A stretch of 64,000 bases of DNA. It comes from JAJRPT01 sp964465945. GTDB lineage: Bacteria; Bacteroidota; Ignavibacteria; Kapaibacteriales; UBA2268. The position numbers and the translations under genes were made by a program. Of the stretch, positions 25,392 through 33,766 are shown piece by piece (positions within the stretch are counted from its first letter, which is position 1; each line of letters begins with the position of its first letter). Below the pieces are notes generated by a model, which did no database searches, was not told where the DNA came from, and saw nothing but the letters and a program-made list of their open reading frames with translations. The stretch lies in contig CAYXMM010000001.1 in assembly GCA_964465945.1 (NCBI GenBank), positions 62,001 to 126,000 on the forward strand, given 5' to 3'.

Positions 25392-25794
25392 TTAAGACAA
25401 ATTCATCACTACTTAAATCCATTTTTTGCTTTAATTCTATTAATGTTTCAATCATTTGAACTATTAAACTTTGTTGATTTTCGTTTAAATGACTTAAATC
25501 TATAATTTTCAATCTATTTATAATTGCTTCAATAAGTCCATTATTTTCAATAATATTTTTAATTGTCATTGGGAAGTAATATAAATAGGCATCGTCAGTG
25601 AAATACTTTGAATCTAATATAATCATACTCGAAGTTTCATAATCTAAGCTAAACCTATCTAAATTTTGATAAAACTCAATTGATTTTTTATTCAAACTAT
25701 TTATAAGCTCTTTTTTTAAAGGATTTTCTGGCTTAGGTAAATAAATAAACGCTTCAATGAAATTATAGAATATATCTTTATAGTTTAATTCCAT
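25384..25794 (-). CDS. Hypothetical protein (possibly DUF6714-like)
   Basis: A 136-residue soluble protein. LDSKYFTDDAYLYYFPMTIKNIIEN resembles the 'ALxYFLPA' segment of DUF6714-type proteins, which is the only lead. The ends are helical (LNENQQSLIVQMIETLIELKQKM). It lies 13 bp downstream of mgtE on the same strand and may be co-transcribed. Confidence 0.5.
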   Translation of the reverse strand: MELNYKDIFYNFIEAFIYLPKPENPLKKELINSLNKKSIEFYQNLDRFSLDYETSSMIILDSKYFTDDAYLYYFPMTIKNIIENNGLIEAIINRLKIIDLSHLNENQQSLIVQMIETLIELKQKMDLSSDEFVLII

Positions 25795-25807
25795 AATTTC
25801 ATTAAAG

Positions 25808-27175
25808 TTAAATATGTAAATCCATTATAATTATTGCCATATTAAAATATATCGTTATTCCAGATATATCAAGCAATGTTGTAATAAGTGGAGATGAAAT
25901 AACTGCGGGGTCTAATCGCAATTTTGAAATAATTAAAGGTAACAGCCCACCAACTAAATTAGCCCAAATTAAAAGGATAACTACCGATAAACTGACGACA
26001 AGTGCAATTTCATAGTTGCTTTCTCCTTCTAAAATTCCTCTGAAAAAGGTGAAAACTCCAAGTGAAATACCAAGTAAAATCCCCATAATAAATTCTTTCA
26101 AAAATACCTTTCTCCACATTGTAAAATCTAATTCGCCAAGAGCCATACTACGAATAACAAGCGTCGCTGATTGAGTCCCTGAATTCCCAGCTGCTCCATT
26201 TAAAAGTGGCATAAAAAAAACTAATGCTCCAACGAGTGTGAAAACTGGTTCGTAATGCGCAATTACTGCTGCAGAAATGAAATTAGCTAATAATAAGGCA
26301 AAAAGCCAAGGAAATCGCTTAATATAAAGTTTTGTAATTGACGCAGTAAGATAACTTTGATCGACTGGAGCCATACCCCCTAATCTTTGGAAGTCTTCTG
26401 TTGCCTCTTCTTCAGACACGTCGAACACATCATCAAATGTAACAATCCCCACGAGATAGCCCTCTGAATCAACAACAGGAAGAGCATAAAGGTCATACTT
26501 TTCCATATATCTAACGGCTTCTTCTTGGTCAGCGAAAGCAGAAATGCTTATAACGCTATAATCTATTAACTCAGATATTTTGGTATCTTCGGCTGAAAGA
26601 AGAAGGGTTTTTAACTTAACATCATCAATTAATTTACCTTTTGAATCAAGAACATAAACTCTGTTTATTGTTTCAGTCTCTTTTCCAAACTTTCTGATTT
26701 GATTAAACGCTTCCCTTACATTCCAATCAGAATTGATTTTAATGAAGTCAGGTGTCATCAAACGCCCTACGCTTTCTTCAGGATAACCAAGTAGCATTCT
26801 TGCTTCTTTCAAATCCTCCGGACTTAACATTTCCATTAATTCATAAGTAACTTCTGCTGGTAGTTCCGAAAGTAAATCTGTTCTATCATCGGGAGATAAA
26901 TCTTCGAGGAGGTGCTTAGTTTCTTTATCAGTTAAATCACTAAGCAAAGATTCACGTTCTTCATACTCATATTCAGCAAATACCTCAGCAGCAAAATCAC
27001 GGGGTAACGCTCTAAATAAAAGAACCCTATCTTTTTTATCAATGCTGAGTAATAACTCTGCAACTTCCGAAGGGTGCCAACTTGTAACTCCATCGCGGAG
27101 TTCGTGCCAGCTTCTTGCTTCGATTAGTTCTTCAATTTCTGGTTTTAGTAGCTCTTTTAGCATATACTTTTTCAC
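25808..27175 (-). CDS. mgtE: Magnesium transporter MgtE
   Basis: A 455-residue Mg2+ channel. The N domain (residues ~20-140) has the repeating LSPEDL/LSPDDRTDLL pattern, two CBS domains follow (GRLMTPDFI near 137 and ISAFADQEEAVRYMEKYDLYALPVVD), then five C-terminal helices with LLNGAAGNSGTQSATLVIRSMALG, the pore-lining signature. The cytoplasmic domains close the pore at high Mg2+. The start at 27175 (MKKYMLKELL) could be four codons long or short; Met5 is an alternative. Confidence 0.94.
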   Translation of the reverse strand: MKKYMLKELLKPEIEELIEARSWHELRDGVTSWHPSEVAELLLSIDKKDRVLLFRALPRDFAAEVFAEYEYEERESLLSDLTDKETKHLLEDLSPDDRTDLLSELPAEVTYELMEMLSPEDLKEARMLLGYPEESVGRLMTPDFIKINSDWNVREAFNQIRKFGKETETINRVYVLDSKGKLIDDVKLKTLLLSAEDTKISELIDYSVISISAFADQEEAVRYMEKYDLYALPVVDSEGYLVGIVTFDDVFDVSEEEATEDFQRLGGMAPVDQSYLTASITKLYIKRFPWLFALLLANFISAAVIAHYEPVFTLVGALVFFMPLLNGAAGNSGTQSATLVIRSMALGELDFTMWRKVFLKEFIMGILLGISLGVFTFFRGILEGESNYEIALVVSLSVVILLIWANLVGGLLPLIISKLRLDPAVISSPLITTLLDISGITIYFNMAIIIMDLHI

Positions 27176-27236
27176 TTTTGTAAAGTATAGATTTGCAAAT
27201 TAACTCAATTAATTTATTAATAAAAGCGTTTTTTCT

Positions 27237-27267
27237 TTTGGAAATTAATTTTTTTGTCTTATTTTTG
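27237..27267 (+). promoter_or_regulatory. Bacteroidota-type -33/-7 promoter of rpsT
   Basis: TTTG at 27237-27240 and TATTTTTG at 27260-27267, 19 bp apart, fit the TTTG / TAnnTTTG elements known from Bacteroidota primary sigma factors. The rpsT ATG is 40 bp further on. Confidence 0.65.
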
Positions 27268-27306
27268 TAGTTCTAAAAAAGAAAAAATAAATATTTAGGT
27301 TTTGAA

Positions 27307-27567
27307 ATGCCAAATCATAAATCAAGTCTTAAAAGAATTAGACAAACAGCAAAGAAAAATTATTATAACAGAACTAATAAAAAATTAGTTAAACTTGCAA
27401 CTCGTGCTGTATTAGAAGCTGATAACCACGCTGATGCAATGACTAATTTAAACAAAGCTTATTCAGTTTTAGATAAAGTTGCTGCAAAAGGTATTTACCA
27501 CAAAAATACTATTGCAAGAAAAAAATCTAGATTGAATGCTATTGTTAAAAAATTAAAAACTGCTTAA
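27307..27567 (+). CDS. rpsT: 30S ribosomal protein S20
   Basis: An 86-residue basic helical protein: MPNHKSSLKRIRQTAKKN, then ATRAVLEADN and the closing AAKGIYHKNTIARKKSRLNAIVKKL. S20 binds the 16S rRNA 5' domain and central junction early in assembly. It is transcribed alone, with a promoter 40 bp upstream and a strong terminator downstream. Confidence 0.96.
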   Translation: MPNHKSSLKRIRQTAKKNYYNRTNKKLVKLATRAVLEADNHADAMTNLNKAYSVLDKVAAKGIYHKNTIARKKSRLNAIVKKLKTA

Positions 27568-27590
27568 TTTTATTTGAAAAATTTTGAGAA

Positions 27591-27630
27591 AGAATCTTCT
27601 TTAAAATAAAGAAGGTTCTTTTTTATTTTT
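27591..27630 (+). terminator. rpsT terminator
   Basis: AGAATCTTCTTTA (27591-27603) pairs with TAAAGAAGGTTCT (27607-27619; one T-G pair) around three bases, followed by a long T-rich run. Confidence 0.88.
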
Positions 27631-27679
27631 ATTAATCCGAATTTTCTTAATTTAGCAATCATTTTATAATATTTTTTAA

Positions 27680-29524
27680 ATGGATAATAAAGAAAAAAAG
27701 TCAGAAGTAAAGCAGAGTTTTTATAAAAGAATAATTTCTTTTTTAATTCCTTATAAGCATATATTTCTACTTTCTTTTTTATTGAATTTACTATTCTCTT
27801 TTCTCACTGCCGTTACTTTCCCTTTATTTAAGTTTGTCTTAGACCTTGTTTTCCAGAATAAAATTGGTATTCAGGAAGTTCCAACTGGCGATTTTTTAGA
27901 AAGTATTAAAGTTCACTTTTACAACTTCATTACTTATTTAATTAATGTAAATGGAGACATAAAAGCGACGTTATTAAACTTTGGTATTCTTACAATCCTC
28001 TTATTTGTAATTAAAAATATTGTTAAATACTATGCTAATTATGTTAGTGGTGTATTGCAAGAAAGATTGATTAAGTCAATACGCGATAAAGTTTTTGCTA
28101 AACTTTCAGGAATTTCACTTGACTATTTCTCACGCTCACGACAAGGAAATATTATCTCTATTCTCACAAATGATGTCGCTGTTTTAAACAATACTACAAT
28201 AATTAATTCTTTGAATGTTTTAAGAGAAATTATTCAAGTTATTATTAATATAGGATTTTTACTTTCAATCTCTCCTTACTTAACATTAATTGCATTTTCG
28301 GCTAGTATATTCACTGTGTTAATTCTACGATTAGCAAGGAAATATTTGCAAAGATATGCTAAACGAATGCAACAATATATGGCTGATTTTACATCTACTT
28401 TGCAAGAAACTATCTCTGGAATAAAAGTAATTCAAGCATATAATTCTGAAGCAAAAGCAAATGCGAAGTTTTTCGATGATACTGAAAAATACGTCAAAGC
28501 CGCTATAAAACATAAAAATATGACCTCTGTTGTGCCGGGATTAAGCGAAATATTTGCAATTTTTGCACTATGTATAGTACTTGTTGTTGGTGGCGGGTTA
28601 GTTATTGATTCACAAATTGCATCTTCCGATTTAATTGTATTTATCCTATTACTTTTTGGAACAATGGGACCAGTTAATTCAATAGTAAATTCTATCGCTG
28701 GTTTCCAACGAGGTTACGTTGCAGCAGATAGAGTATTCTCTGTTTTAGACGCGAAAAGTAATATTTATTCTGGTAAAGTTCCAATTAAAGGGTTTGAAGA
28801 TTCCATCGAAATTTCAAATGTAACATTCGCTTATGAAAATGATATTGTTATAAATGACATAAGTTTTCAAATCAATAAAGGTGAGAAAATCGCTTTTGTT
28901 GGTGCGTCTGGCTCTGGAAAATCTACAATCTTAGATTTAATTGTCCGGTTTTATGATGCAACAACAGGCATAATAAAATTTGACTCTCTAAATATCAAAG
29001 ATTATGATTTAGCCCAATATAGAAAGTTGTTTAGTATCGTTTCACAAGACACAGTCTTATTTAATGATACAATAGCAAATAATATCCGTTATGGAAAAGA
29101 GAACGCAACTAATGAGGAAGTAGTTAATGCTTTAAAAACAGCATACTGCTGGGACTTTATTTCTAAACTTCCTGAAGGGATTAATTCAAATGTTGGCGAT
29201 AGAGGTTCCACTCTATCCGGCGGTGAAAGACAGCGTTTAGCTATAGCAAGGGCTTTAGTCCGAGACCCTCAAATCCTTGTTTTTGACGAAGCCACATCTG
29301 CTTTAGATTCCGAATCAGAAAAAATAGTTCAAGACGCAATTAATAAATCTTTAGAAAATAGAACAGCAATAATAGTAGCTCATCGACTTGCCACAATTAT
29401 TGATTGTGATAGAATATATGTATTTAGCAATGGTAGAATTGTCGAATCTGGTACCCATCAAGAATTGCTAAGTTTAAATGGTGTTTATAAAAACTTATAT
29501 AATATTCAATTTAATGGTAATTGA
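27680..29524 (+). CDS. MsbA-like ABC exporter (fused permease-ATPase)
   Basis: A 614-residue half-transporter. Six helices lie in residues ~20-330; the ATPase has Walker A GASGSGKST (408-416), Q-loop VSQDTVLF, signature LSGGERQRLAIA and Walker B ILVFDEATSALD, then the H-loop AHRLATI. It should act as a homodimer in the inner membrane. The closest well-known relatives flip lipid A or export lipids or drugs. A 70-residue loop between TM1 and TM2 (QNKIGIQEVPTGDFLESIKVHF) is longer than in E. coli MsbA. The substrate is not certain. Confidence 0.9.
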   Translation: MDNKEKKSEVKQSFYKRIISFLIPYKHIFLLSFLLNLLFSFLTAVTFPLFKFVLDLVFQNKIGIQEVPTGDFLESIKVHFYNFITYLINVNGDIKATLLNFGILTILLFVIKNIVKYYANYVSGVLQERLIKSIRDKVFAKLSGISLDYFSRSRQGNIISILTNDVAVLNNTTIINSLNVLREIIQVIINIGFLLSISPYLTLIAFSASIFTVLILRLARKYLQRYAKRMQQYMADFTSTLQETISGIKVIQAYNSEAKANAKFFDDTEKYVKAAIKHKNMTSVVPGLSEIFAIFALCIVLVVGGGLVIDSQIASSDLIVFILLLFGTMGPVNSIVNSIAGFQRGYVAADRVFSVLDAKSNIYSGKVPIKGFEDSIEISNVTFAYENDIVINDISFQINKGEKIAFVGASGSGKSTILDLIVRFYDATTGIIKFDSLNIKDYDLAQYRKLFSIVSQDTVLFNDTIANNIRYGKENATNEEVVNALKTAYCWDFISKLPEGINSNVGDRGSTLSGGERQRLAIARALVRDPQILVFDEATSALDSESEKIVQDAINKSLENRTAIIVAHRLATIIDCDRIYVFSNGRIVESGTHQELLSLNGVYKNLYNIQFNGN

Positions 29525-29600
29525 GTTGGCATTTTTCAAAAATCTCTTATTTATAATATAAAAGTATTCATATTATTTCTTTTCATTTTTACTATCTTTT

Positions 29601-30640
29601 TTAAAAATAATTATTTACAGCGAATTCAAATTGTTTAATGAAAATATTTTTAAAATGAAAAATATTATTTTGCTCATAAAAAATAAGCATTGCTTGTTTA
29701 TAATCTATTGAGTCAACTGTGCGAAAAGATATCGGACAATATTTATTCTGAATTAAAATTGCATTACTTACAATTCTTGCAGTTCGATTATTTCCATCCA
29801 TAAATGGTTGGATATATGAGATTAAAGTTAATGCTAAAAGCGCTTTTTCAAATATATTATCTTTTGTATTTATTAAATTACACATTGAATAAATAGCTTC
29901 TTTAATTTGAAACTCATTGTCTAATGGCTTATAATTTGTTCCTATTATACCGACCCTTCTCTTCCTAATATTTTTTGATACCTCTAAACCTTTTATTAAA
30001 ATACTATGTATGTGCTCGATTTTTTTTGTATCAATAGGGTGAATAAAATCGTTATTTTTATAATAAAATCAATTGCATCTTTATGATTTAAAAGCATTAT
30101 TGCTTCTTCTTTAGTCTTTCCTGCCGCTGTTTGTTTATCTTTTAAAAGTCGCTCTGTTCCTAATAATGAATAAGTATTACCCTCTATCTGAGATGATTTC
30201 CAACTTAAATCTATAGCAAGTCGTTCCATCTCTTTATTAATTTCAAATTCAACTAAATCCTTTTGATGTTGAGTAAATATTTTTTGTAATTTGTTTAATT
30301 TATCTAACTCGTTAGGTGTAAATAAATTATTATTGTAAAGAATGTCAGATATTAAATTAAAACTAAAATTATTATTAATTTCTCTGTCGTCAATTTCTTT
30401 TTCAAAATAAGTGTTTAAATTAAAAGGGTGAAGTAAATTATATGAACTAGAAATAATGTATCTTGTAGATTTTCCTTTACCTATTGGGACAACTATATTT
30501 TCGTTAATTAAATTTGTAATAACTCTTTTAACAGATGCATAACTAACTGAAACAGATAAGTTTTCGTGAATATTTTTAGATGATATTTCTGGAGTAGAGA
30601 GTAAAATCTTTATTATTTCATTTTTTATTGTTTCTTTCAT
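29601..30640 (-). pseudogene. Fic-domain protein with N-terminal HTH, frameshifted
   Basis: Two frames join into one Fic protein of about 345 residues. The upstream part (29996-30640) has a winged-helix-like N-terminus (LSVSVSYASVKRVITNL) and the autoinhibitory-helix motif LSWKSSQIEGNTYSL. The downstream frame continues with KNNDFIHPIDTKKIEHIHSIL, VGIIGTNYKPL and the Fic loop IQPFMDGNNRTAR (in the ORF ending at 29601). They are separated by a -1 change in a run of five T at 30055-30059; six would restore the frame. The catalytic HPF histidine is replaced by Gln, a variant I have seen in related HTH-Fic proteins. The gene is either broken, phase-variable or mis-sequenced. Confidence 0.78.
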
Positions 30641-30648
30641 TTAAGTTA

Positions 30649-30722
30649 TTGAGCTCATAATTGAATAAAATACAGCTCAAAAATAGTTAATATTGAGCTA
30701 ATAATCAAATTATTTTGAGCTC
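30649..30722 (-). promoter_or_regulatory. Cluster of four TTGAGCT half-sites upstream of the Fic gene
   Basis: TTGAGCT or its complement AGCTCAA occurs at 30649-30655, 30674-30680 (inverted), 30693-30699 and 30715-30721, all in the ~80 bp ahead of the HTH-Fic start codon. The mixed inverted and direct arrangement looks like an operator, plausibly for the protein's own HTH domain. Confidence 0.5.
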
Positions 30723-30920
30723 GAAATTAGTTTTGTTCATTCTCTAACTTAATTAAAATTAATGTTTATCCATCTTTTTTCTGTTCTATAAATTTTAACC
30801 ATAAAGTATACTGCTTATCAATGATACCAATAAAAGAACATTTACACTTTAACTCTTGAAATCGTTAAACAGATATTTATTTCTTAACATTATTAATTTA
30901 AAATAACTCAGATGTAAAAA

Positions 30921-31622
30921 CTAATTCAAATCTTTATGTAGTTTTCTAATCTTTAAAATTTCAAAAAACATTCGTGATGAATCAGTAATTGGATTTAACT
31001 TACTTCTATCATCATTATACCATTCAATAGGAATTTCTTTAATTTTAAAATTAAATTTACTCGCAAGATAAACGGCTTCAACATCAAAAGCAAACCCATT
31101 AATCTTACAATTACTAAATATTTTCCTTGCTGCTTCAGCAGTAAATGACTTAAATCCACATTGAGTATCTCGGATCCCTTTAACTACAAGAAATTGAACC
31201 ATTTTATTAAAGGTCTTACCCATAAATTCTCTATAAAATGGCTGATGTTCTTTAATTAATTCAGATTGTAATGCTCTTGACCCAATACACACTTCAAAAC
31301 CTTCATTATGCCATTTAATAACTTTCTCAATTTCATAGATTGGAGTTGATAGGTCAGCGTCTGTAAATAATCGAATATCGCCACTTGCTTCTAATATGCC
31401 ACGTCTAACAGCTGCGCCCTTACCTTGATTTCGCTCTTGTCTTATAATTTTTATACTTTCATTAAAACTTTTTACAACATTAATAGTCTTATCTTTCGAA
31501 CCATCATCAACAACAATAATTTCGTAATTTTGATGATTCGAATTCATATAAATTTGAATTTTCTCTAAGGTAGTTCCAATTCGAAATTCTTCATTGTATG
31601 CTGGGATTACTATTGAAATCAT
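30921..31622 (-). CDS. Family 2 glycosyltransferase (dolichyl/undecaprenyl-phosphate type)
   Basis: A 233-residue GT-A enzyme: SIVIPAYNEEFRI (3-15), VVDDGSKDKT (37-46), ERNQGKGAAVRRG, DADLSTP (acidic nucleotide/metal motif) and IRDTQCGFKSF. The layout is that of dolichyl-phosphate beta-glucosyltransferase-like proteins, which move a sugar from UDP- or GDP-sugar to a lipid carrier. There are no C-terminal membrane helices, so it is peripheral. It is transcribed divergently from the OmpR-type regulator 48 bp away. Confidence 0.86.
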   Translation of the reverse strand: MISIVIPAYNEEFRIGTTLEKIQIYMNSNHQNYEIIVVDDGSKDKTINVVKSFNESIKIIRQERNQGKGAAVRRGILEASGDIRLFTDADLSTPIYEIEKVIKWHNEGFEVCIGSRALQSELIKEHQPFYREFMGKTFNKMVQFLVVKGIRDTQCGFKSFTAEAARKIFSNCKINGFAFDVEAVYLASKFNFKIKEIPIEWYNDDRSKLNPITDSSRMFFEILKIRKLHKDLN

Positions 31623-31670
31623 TAATATTTTAAAAAAAAAATTATAAAAAAAGTAAGTTAAAGAAAATAT

Positions 31671-32351
31671 ATGACAAAAAATATTAAAATTTTAGTAATC
31701 GAAGATGACTTGGGAGTAATAGACATTCTTAACAAAAACTTAGTCGATGAAGATTACGACGTAGCACTTGCTTATGATGGGAAGAAAGGAATTGAATTAG
31801 CCCAAAAATATAAATATGACATAATTCTACTTGATGTGATTATGCCATACAAAAACGGAATTGAAATCTGCAAAGAATTAAAGCAGGATAAGGGCTTTAA
31901 CACTCCAATCTTAATGCTAACAGCACTTGGTAGTTCAGAAAATATCATCGAAGGACTAGATTCAGGGGCTGATGATTACGTAACCAAACCATTCAAATTT
32001 GAAGTATTAAACGCAAGAATAAAAGCATTACTAAGAAGAAACCAAAATAGTATAGTTAATAATATTATATATGACGAATTGACTCTAAACACTGACACGA
32101 AAGTATTAACGAGGTCAGGTAAAGATATATCATTAACACAAAAAGAATATAGACTTTTGGAATATTTATTTTCAAACAGAGGTAGGGTAATTCCAAGAGA
32201 GGAACTATTAAGTAAAGTTTGGAATATTAACTTTGATTTAACAACGAACATAATTGACGTATATATAAATTATTTGAGAAATAAAATCGACAAAGATTAC
32301 GAAAGAAAATATATCAATACAATCACAGGACACGGGTTTATTTTAAAGTAA
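31671..32351 (+). CDS. OmpR/PhoB-type response regulator
   Basis: A 226-residue regulator. The receiver has Glu11-Asp12-Asp13, phosphoacceptor Asp55 (ILLDVIMP), Thr83 and Lys105 (TKPF). The winged-helix DNA-binding domain runs from ~130 to 226 (LTQKEYRLLEYLFSNRGRVIPREELLSKVW, IDVYINYLRNKI, GHGFIL). No histidine kinase gene is next to it, so the partner must be elsewhere. An imperfect hairpin (32351-32376) follows the stop. Confidence 0.9.
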   Translation: MTKNIKILVIEDDLGVIDILNKNLVDEDYDVALAYDGKKGIELAQKYKYDIILLDVIMPYKNGIEICKELKQDKGFNTPILMLTALGSSENIIEGLDSGADDYVTKPFKFEVLNARIKALLRRNQNSIVNNIIYDELTLNTDTKVLTRSGKDISLTQKEYRLLEYLFSNRGRVIPREELLSKVWNINFDLTTNIIDVYINYLRNKIDKDYERKYINTITGHGFILK

Positions 32352-32376
32352 ATTGTGTAATAAATTACACACAATT
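32351..32376 (+). terminator. Possible weak terminator or hairpin after the response regulator
   Basis: AATTGTGTAA pairs with TTACACACAATT with a two-base bulge. There is no clear T-run, so termination is only possible. Confidence 0.35.
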
Positions 32377-32516
32377 AAAATTAATTTCAGTTTAAAACTA
32401 ATTAATTGACTTAAATTTAGAAATGTTAATTAAAATTTAATTGGATATTAATAGAATTTTAATAATTTGGTAAATCTTAAAAGAAGGTTTTGGTAAATAT
32501 TTATTTTGGATGGAAA

Positions 32517-33002
32517 ATGTCGAGATCATTAAATAAAGTAATGCTCATAGGAAATGTAGGCAATATCCCTACTTTAAAACACACTCCGAGCGGAGTTCCA
32601 GTTACATCATTTAGAATGGCAACATCAAGTGCAAGAAAAGACAAAGATGGCAATCTCATAGAAATCACAGATTGGCACTCAGTCGTAGCTTGGCGCCACC
32701 TCGCTCAAATTATTACAAAAATTGTAAATAAAGGTTCTCGCGTATATGTTGAAGGTCGTTTACAAACACGCGAAATGGACGATGGAAACGGCGGAAGAAA
32801 AGAATTTGTAGAAATCGTAGCCGAGCAATTCTTAATTCTTGATAGCAAAGAGAAAAGAAGACAATTTGAAGATGAAAACGGCTCAGATTCAGAAAGTGAT
32901 TACGATTATGACTACGAAGACAATTCATATTCTGATAGTTATGACTCAGAGTACGGAGATGGTTACTCCCCAAATAAATCTGATAAAACACATAAATTTT
33001 AA
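32517..33002 (+). CDS. ssb: Single-stranded DNA-binding protein
   Basis: A 161-residue protein. The OB fold (MSRSLNKVMLIGNVGNIPTLKHTPSG, TDWHSVVAWRHLAQI, KGSRVYVEGRLQTREM) covers the first ~107 residues. An earlier in-frame ATG at 32490 exists but the conserved N-terminus starts at 32517. The C-terminal ~50 residues are an Asp/Ser/Tyr-rich tail (DYDYDYEDNSYSDSYDSE). The tip reads SDKTHKF, in place of the usual acidic DDIPF peptide that binds partner proteins. A strong terminator follows at once. Confidence 0.92.
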   Translation: MSRSLNKVMLIGNVGNIPTLKHTPSGVPVTSFRMATSSARKDKDGNLIEITDWHSVVAWRHLAQIITKIVNKGSRVYVEGRLQTREMDDGNGGRKEFVEIVAEQFLILDSKEKRRQFEDENGSDSESDYDYDYEDNSYSDSYDSEYGDGYSPNKSDKTHKF

Positions 33003-33003
33003 A

Positions 33004-33026
33004 AAGAGCCACTTGGCTCTTTTTTT
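33004..33026 (+). terminator. ssb terminator
   Basis: AAGAGCC (33004-33010) pairs with GGCTCTT (33015-33021) around ACTT and ends in a T-run. Confidence 0.9.
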
Positions 33027-33053
33027 ATAAATATAGGATTTTTAGGTAATTTT

Positions 33054-33596
33054 ATGAAAGTTTTTTTAGAAACAGATAGATTGATTTTAAGAGAAATTAT
33101 AGATTCTGACATAAACAATCTTTTTGAGTTAGATTCTAATTCCGAAGTACATAAATATTTAGGGGGCAAGCCAGTTAGTGAAAAAAAACAAATTGAGCAA
33201 GTAATTAAATCTATTAGAAAGCAATATTTAGAAAATGGAATCGGACGATGGGCTATTGTAGAAAAATCTACTAATCACTTCCTTGGGTGGACTGGATTAA
33301 AATTAGTTACAGAAAATGTAAATAATCAAACCAACTACTATGATATTGGCTATAGGCTAATTAGAAAATTCTGGGGTTATGGTTTCGCTACTGAAAGCGC
33401 TATCGCTTCACTAAAATATGGTTTTGATAATCTCAAAATTACAGAGATTTATGCAGCCGCCCATATTGATAATATAGCATCTAACAAAATATTAAACAAA
33501 ATTGGATTGAAATTTATTGAAACTTTCAGCTACGATGATTCAATTCATAATTGGTATAAGTTAAAATATGACGAATGGAAAAAAAATGGTAAATGA
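33054..33596 (+). CDS. GNAT-family N-acetyltransferase (RimJ/RimL type)
   Basis: A 180-residue protein: ETDRLILREIIDSDINNLFEL is the classical Acetyltransf_3 start, followed by RWAIVEK, FLGWTGLKLV, YDIGYRLIRKFWGYGFATESAIASLKYGFD (the acetyl-CoA P-loop region, YGFATE) and IYAAAHIDNIASNKILNKIGLKF. It acetylates an amine of unknown identity. It follows the ssb terminator. Confidence 0.87.
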   Translation: MKVFLETDRLILREIIDSDINNLFELDSNSEVHKYLGGKPVSEKKQIEQVIKSIRKQYLENGIGRWAIVEKSTNHFLGWTGLKLVTENVNNQTNYYDIGYRLIRKFWGYGFATESAIASLKYGFDNLKITEIYAAAHIDNIASNKILNKIGLKFIETFSYDDSIHNWYKLKYDEWKKNGK

Positions 33597-33766
33597 AAAA
33601 ATGCACATAAATTATCTCATAAAATTATTAAAATAAAAATAATATTTTAAAATAAAAAGTATTCAAATTCGTGTTTAAAAAGTCATAATAGATATTCTGA
33701 AAGCTAAACACTATTAAACTTGATATAAATAATATTCGTGAAGATTTTCCTATCCTTTCTACTCAA

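Noticed and set aside
29601..30640. Fic gene as part of a Fic/antitoxin (FicT/FicA) toxin pair
   Set aside because: The inhibitory SxxxEGN motif is within the same protein, and no small antitoxin gene lies next to it.
32351..32376. A riboswitch or attenuator after the response regulator
   Set aside because: Only a short imperfect hairpin without a T-run or conserved aptamer is visible, so I list it only as a weak hairpin.
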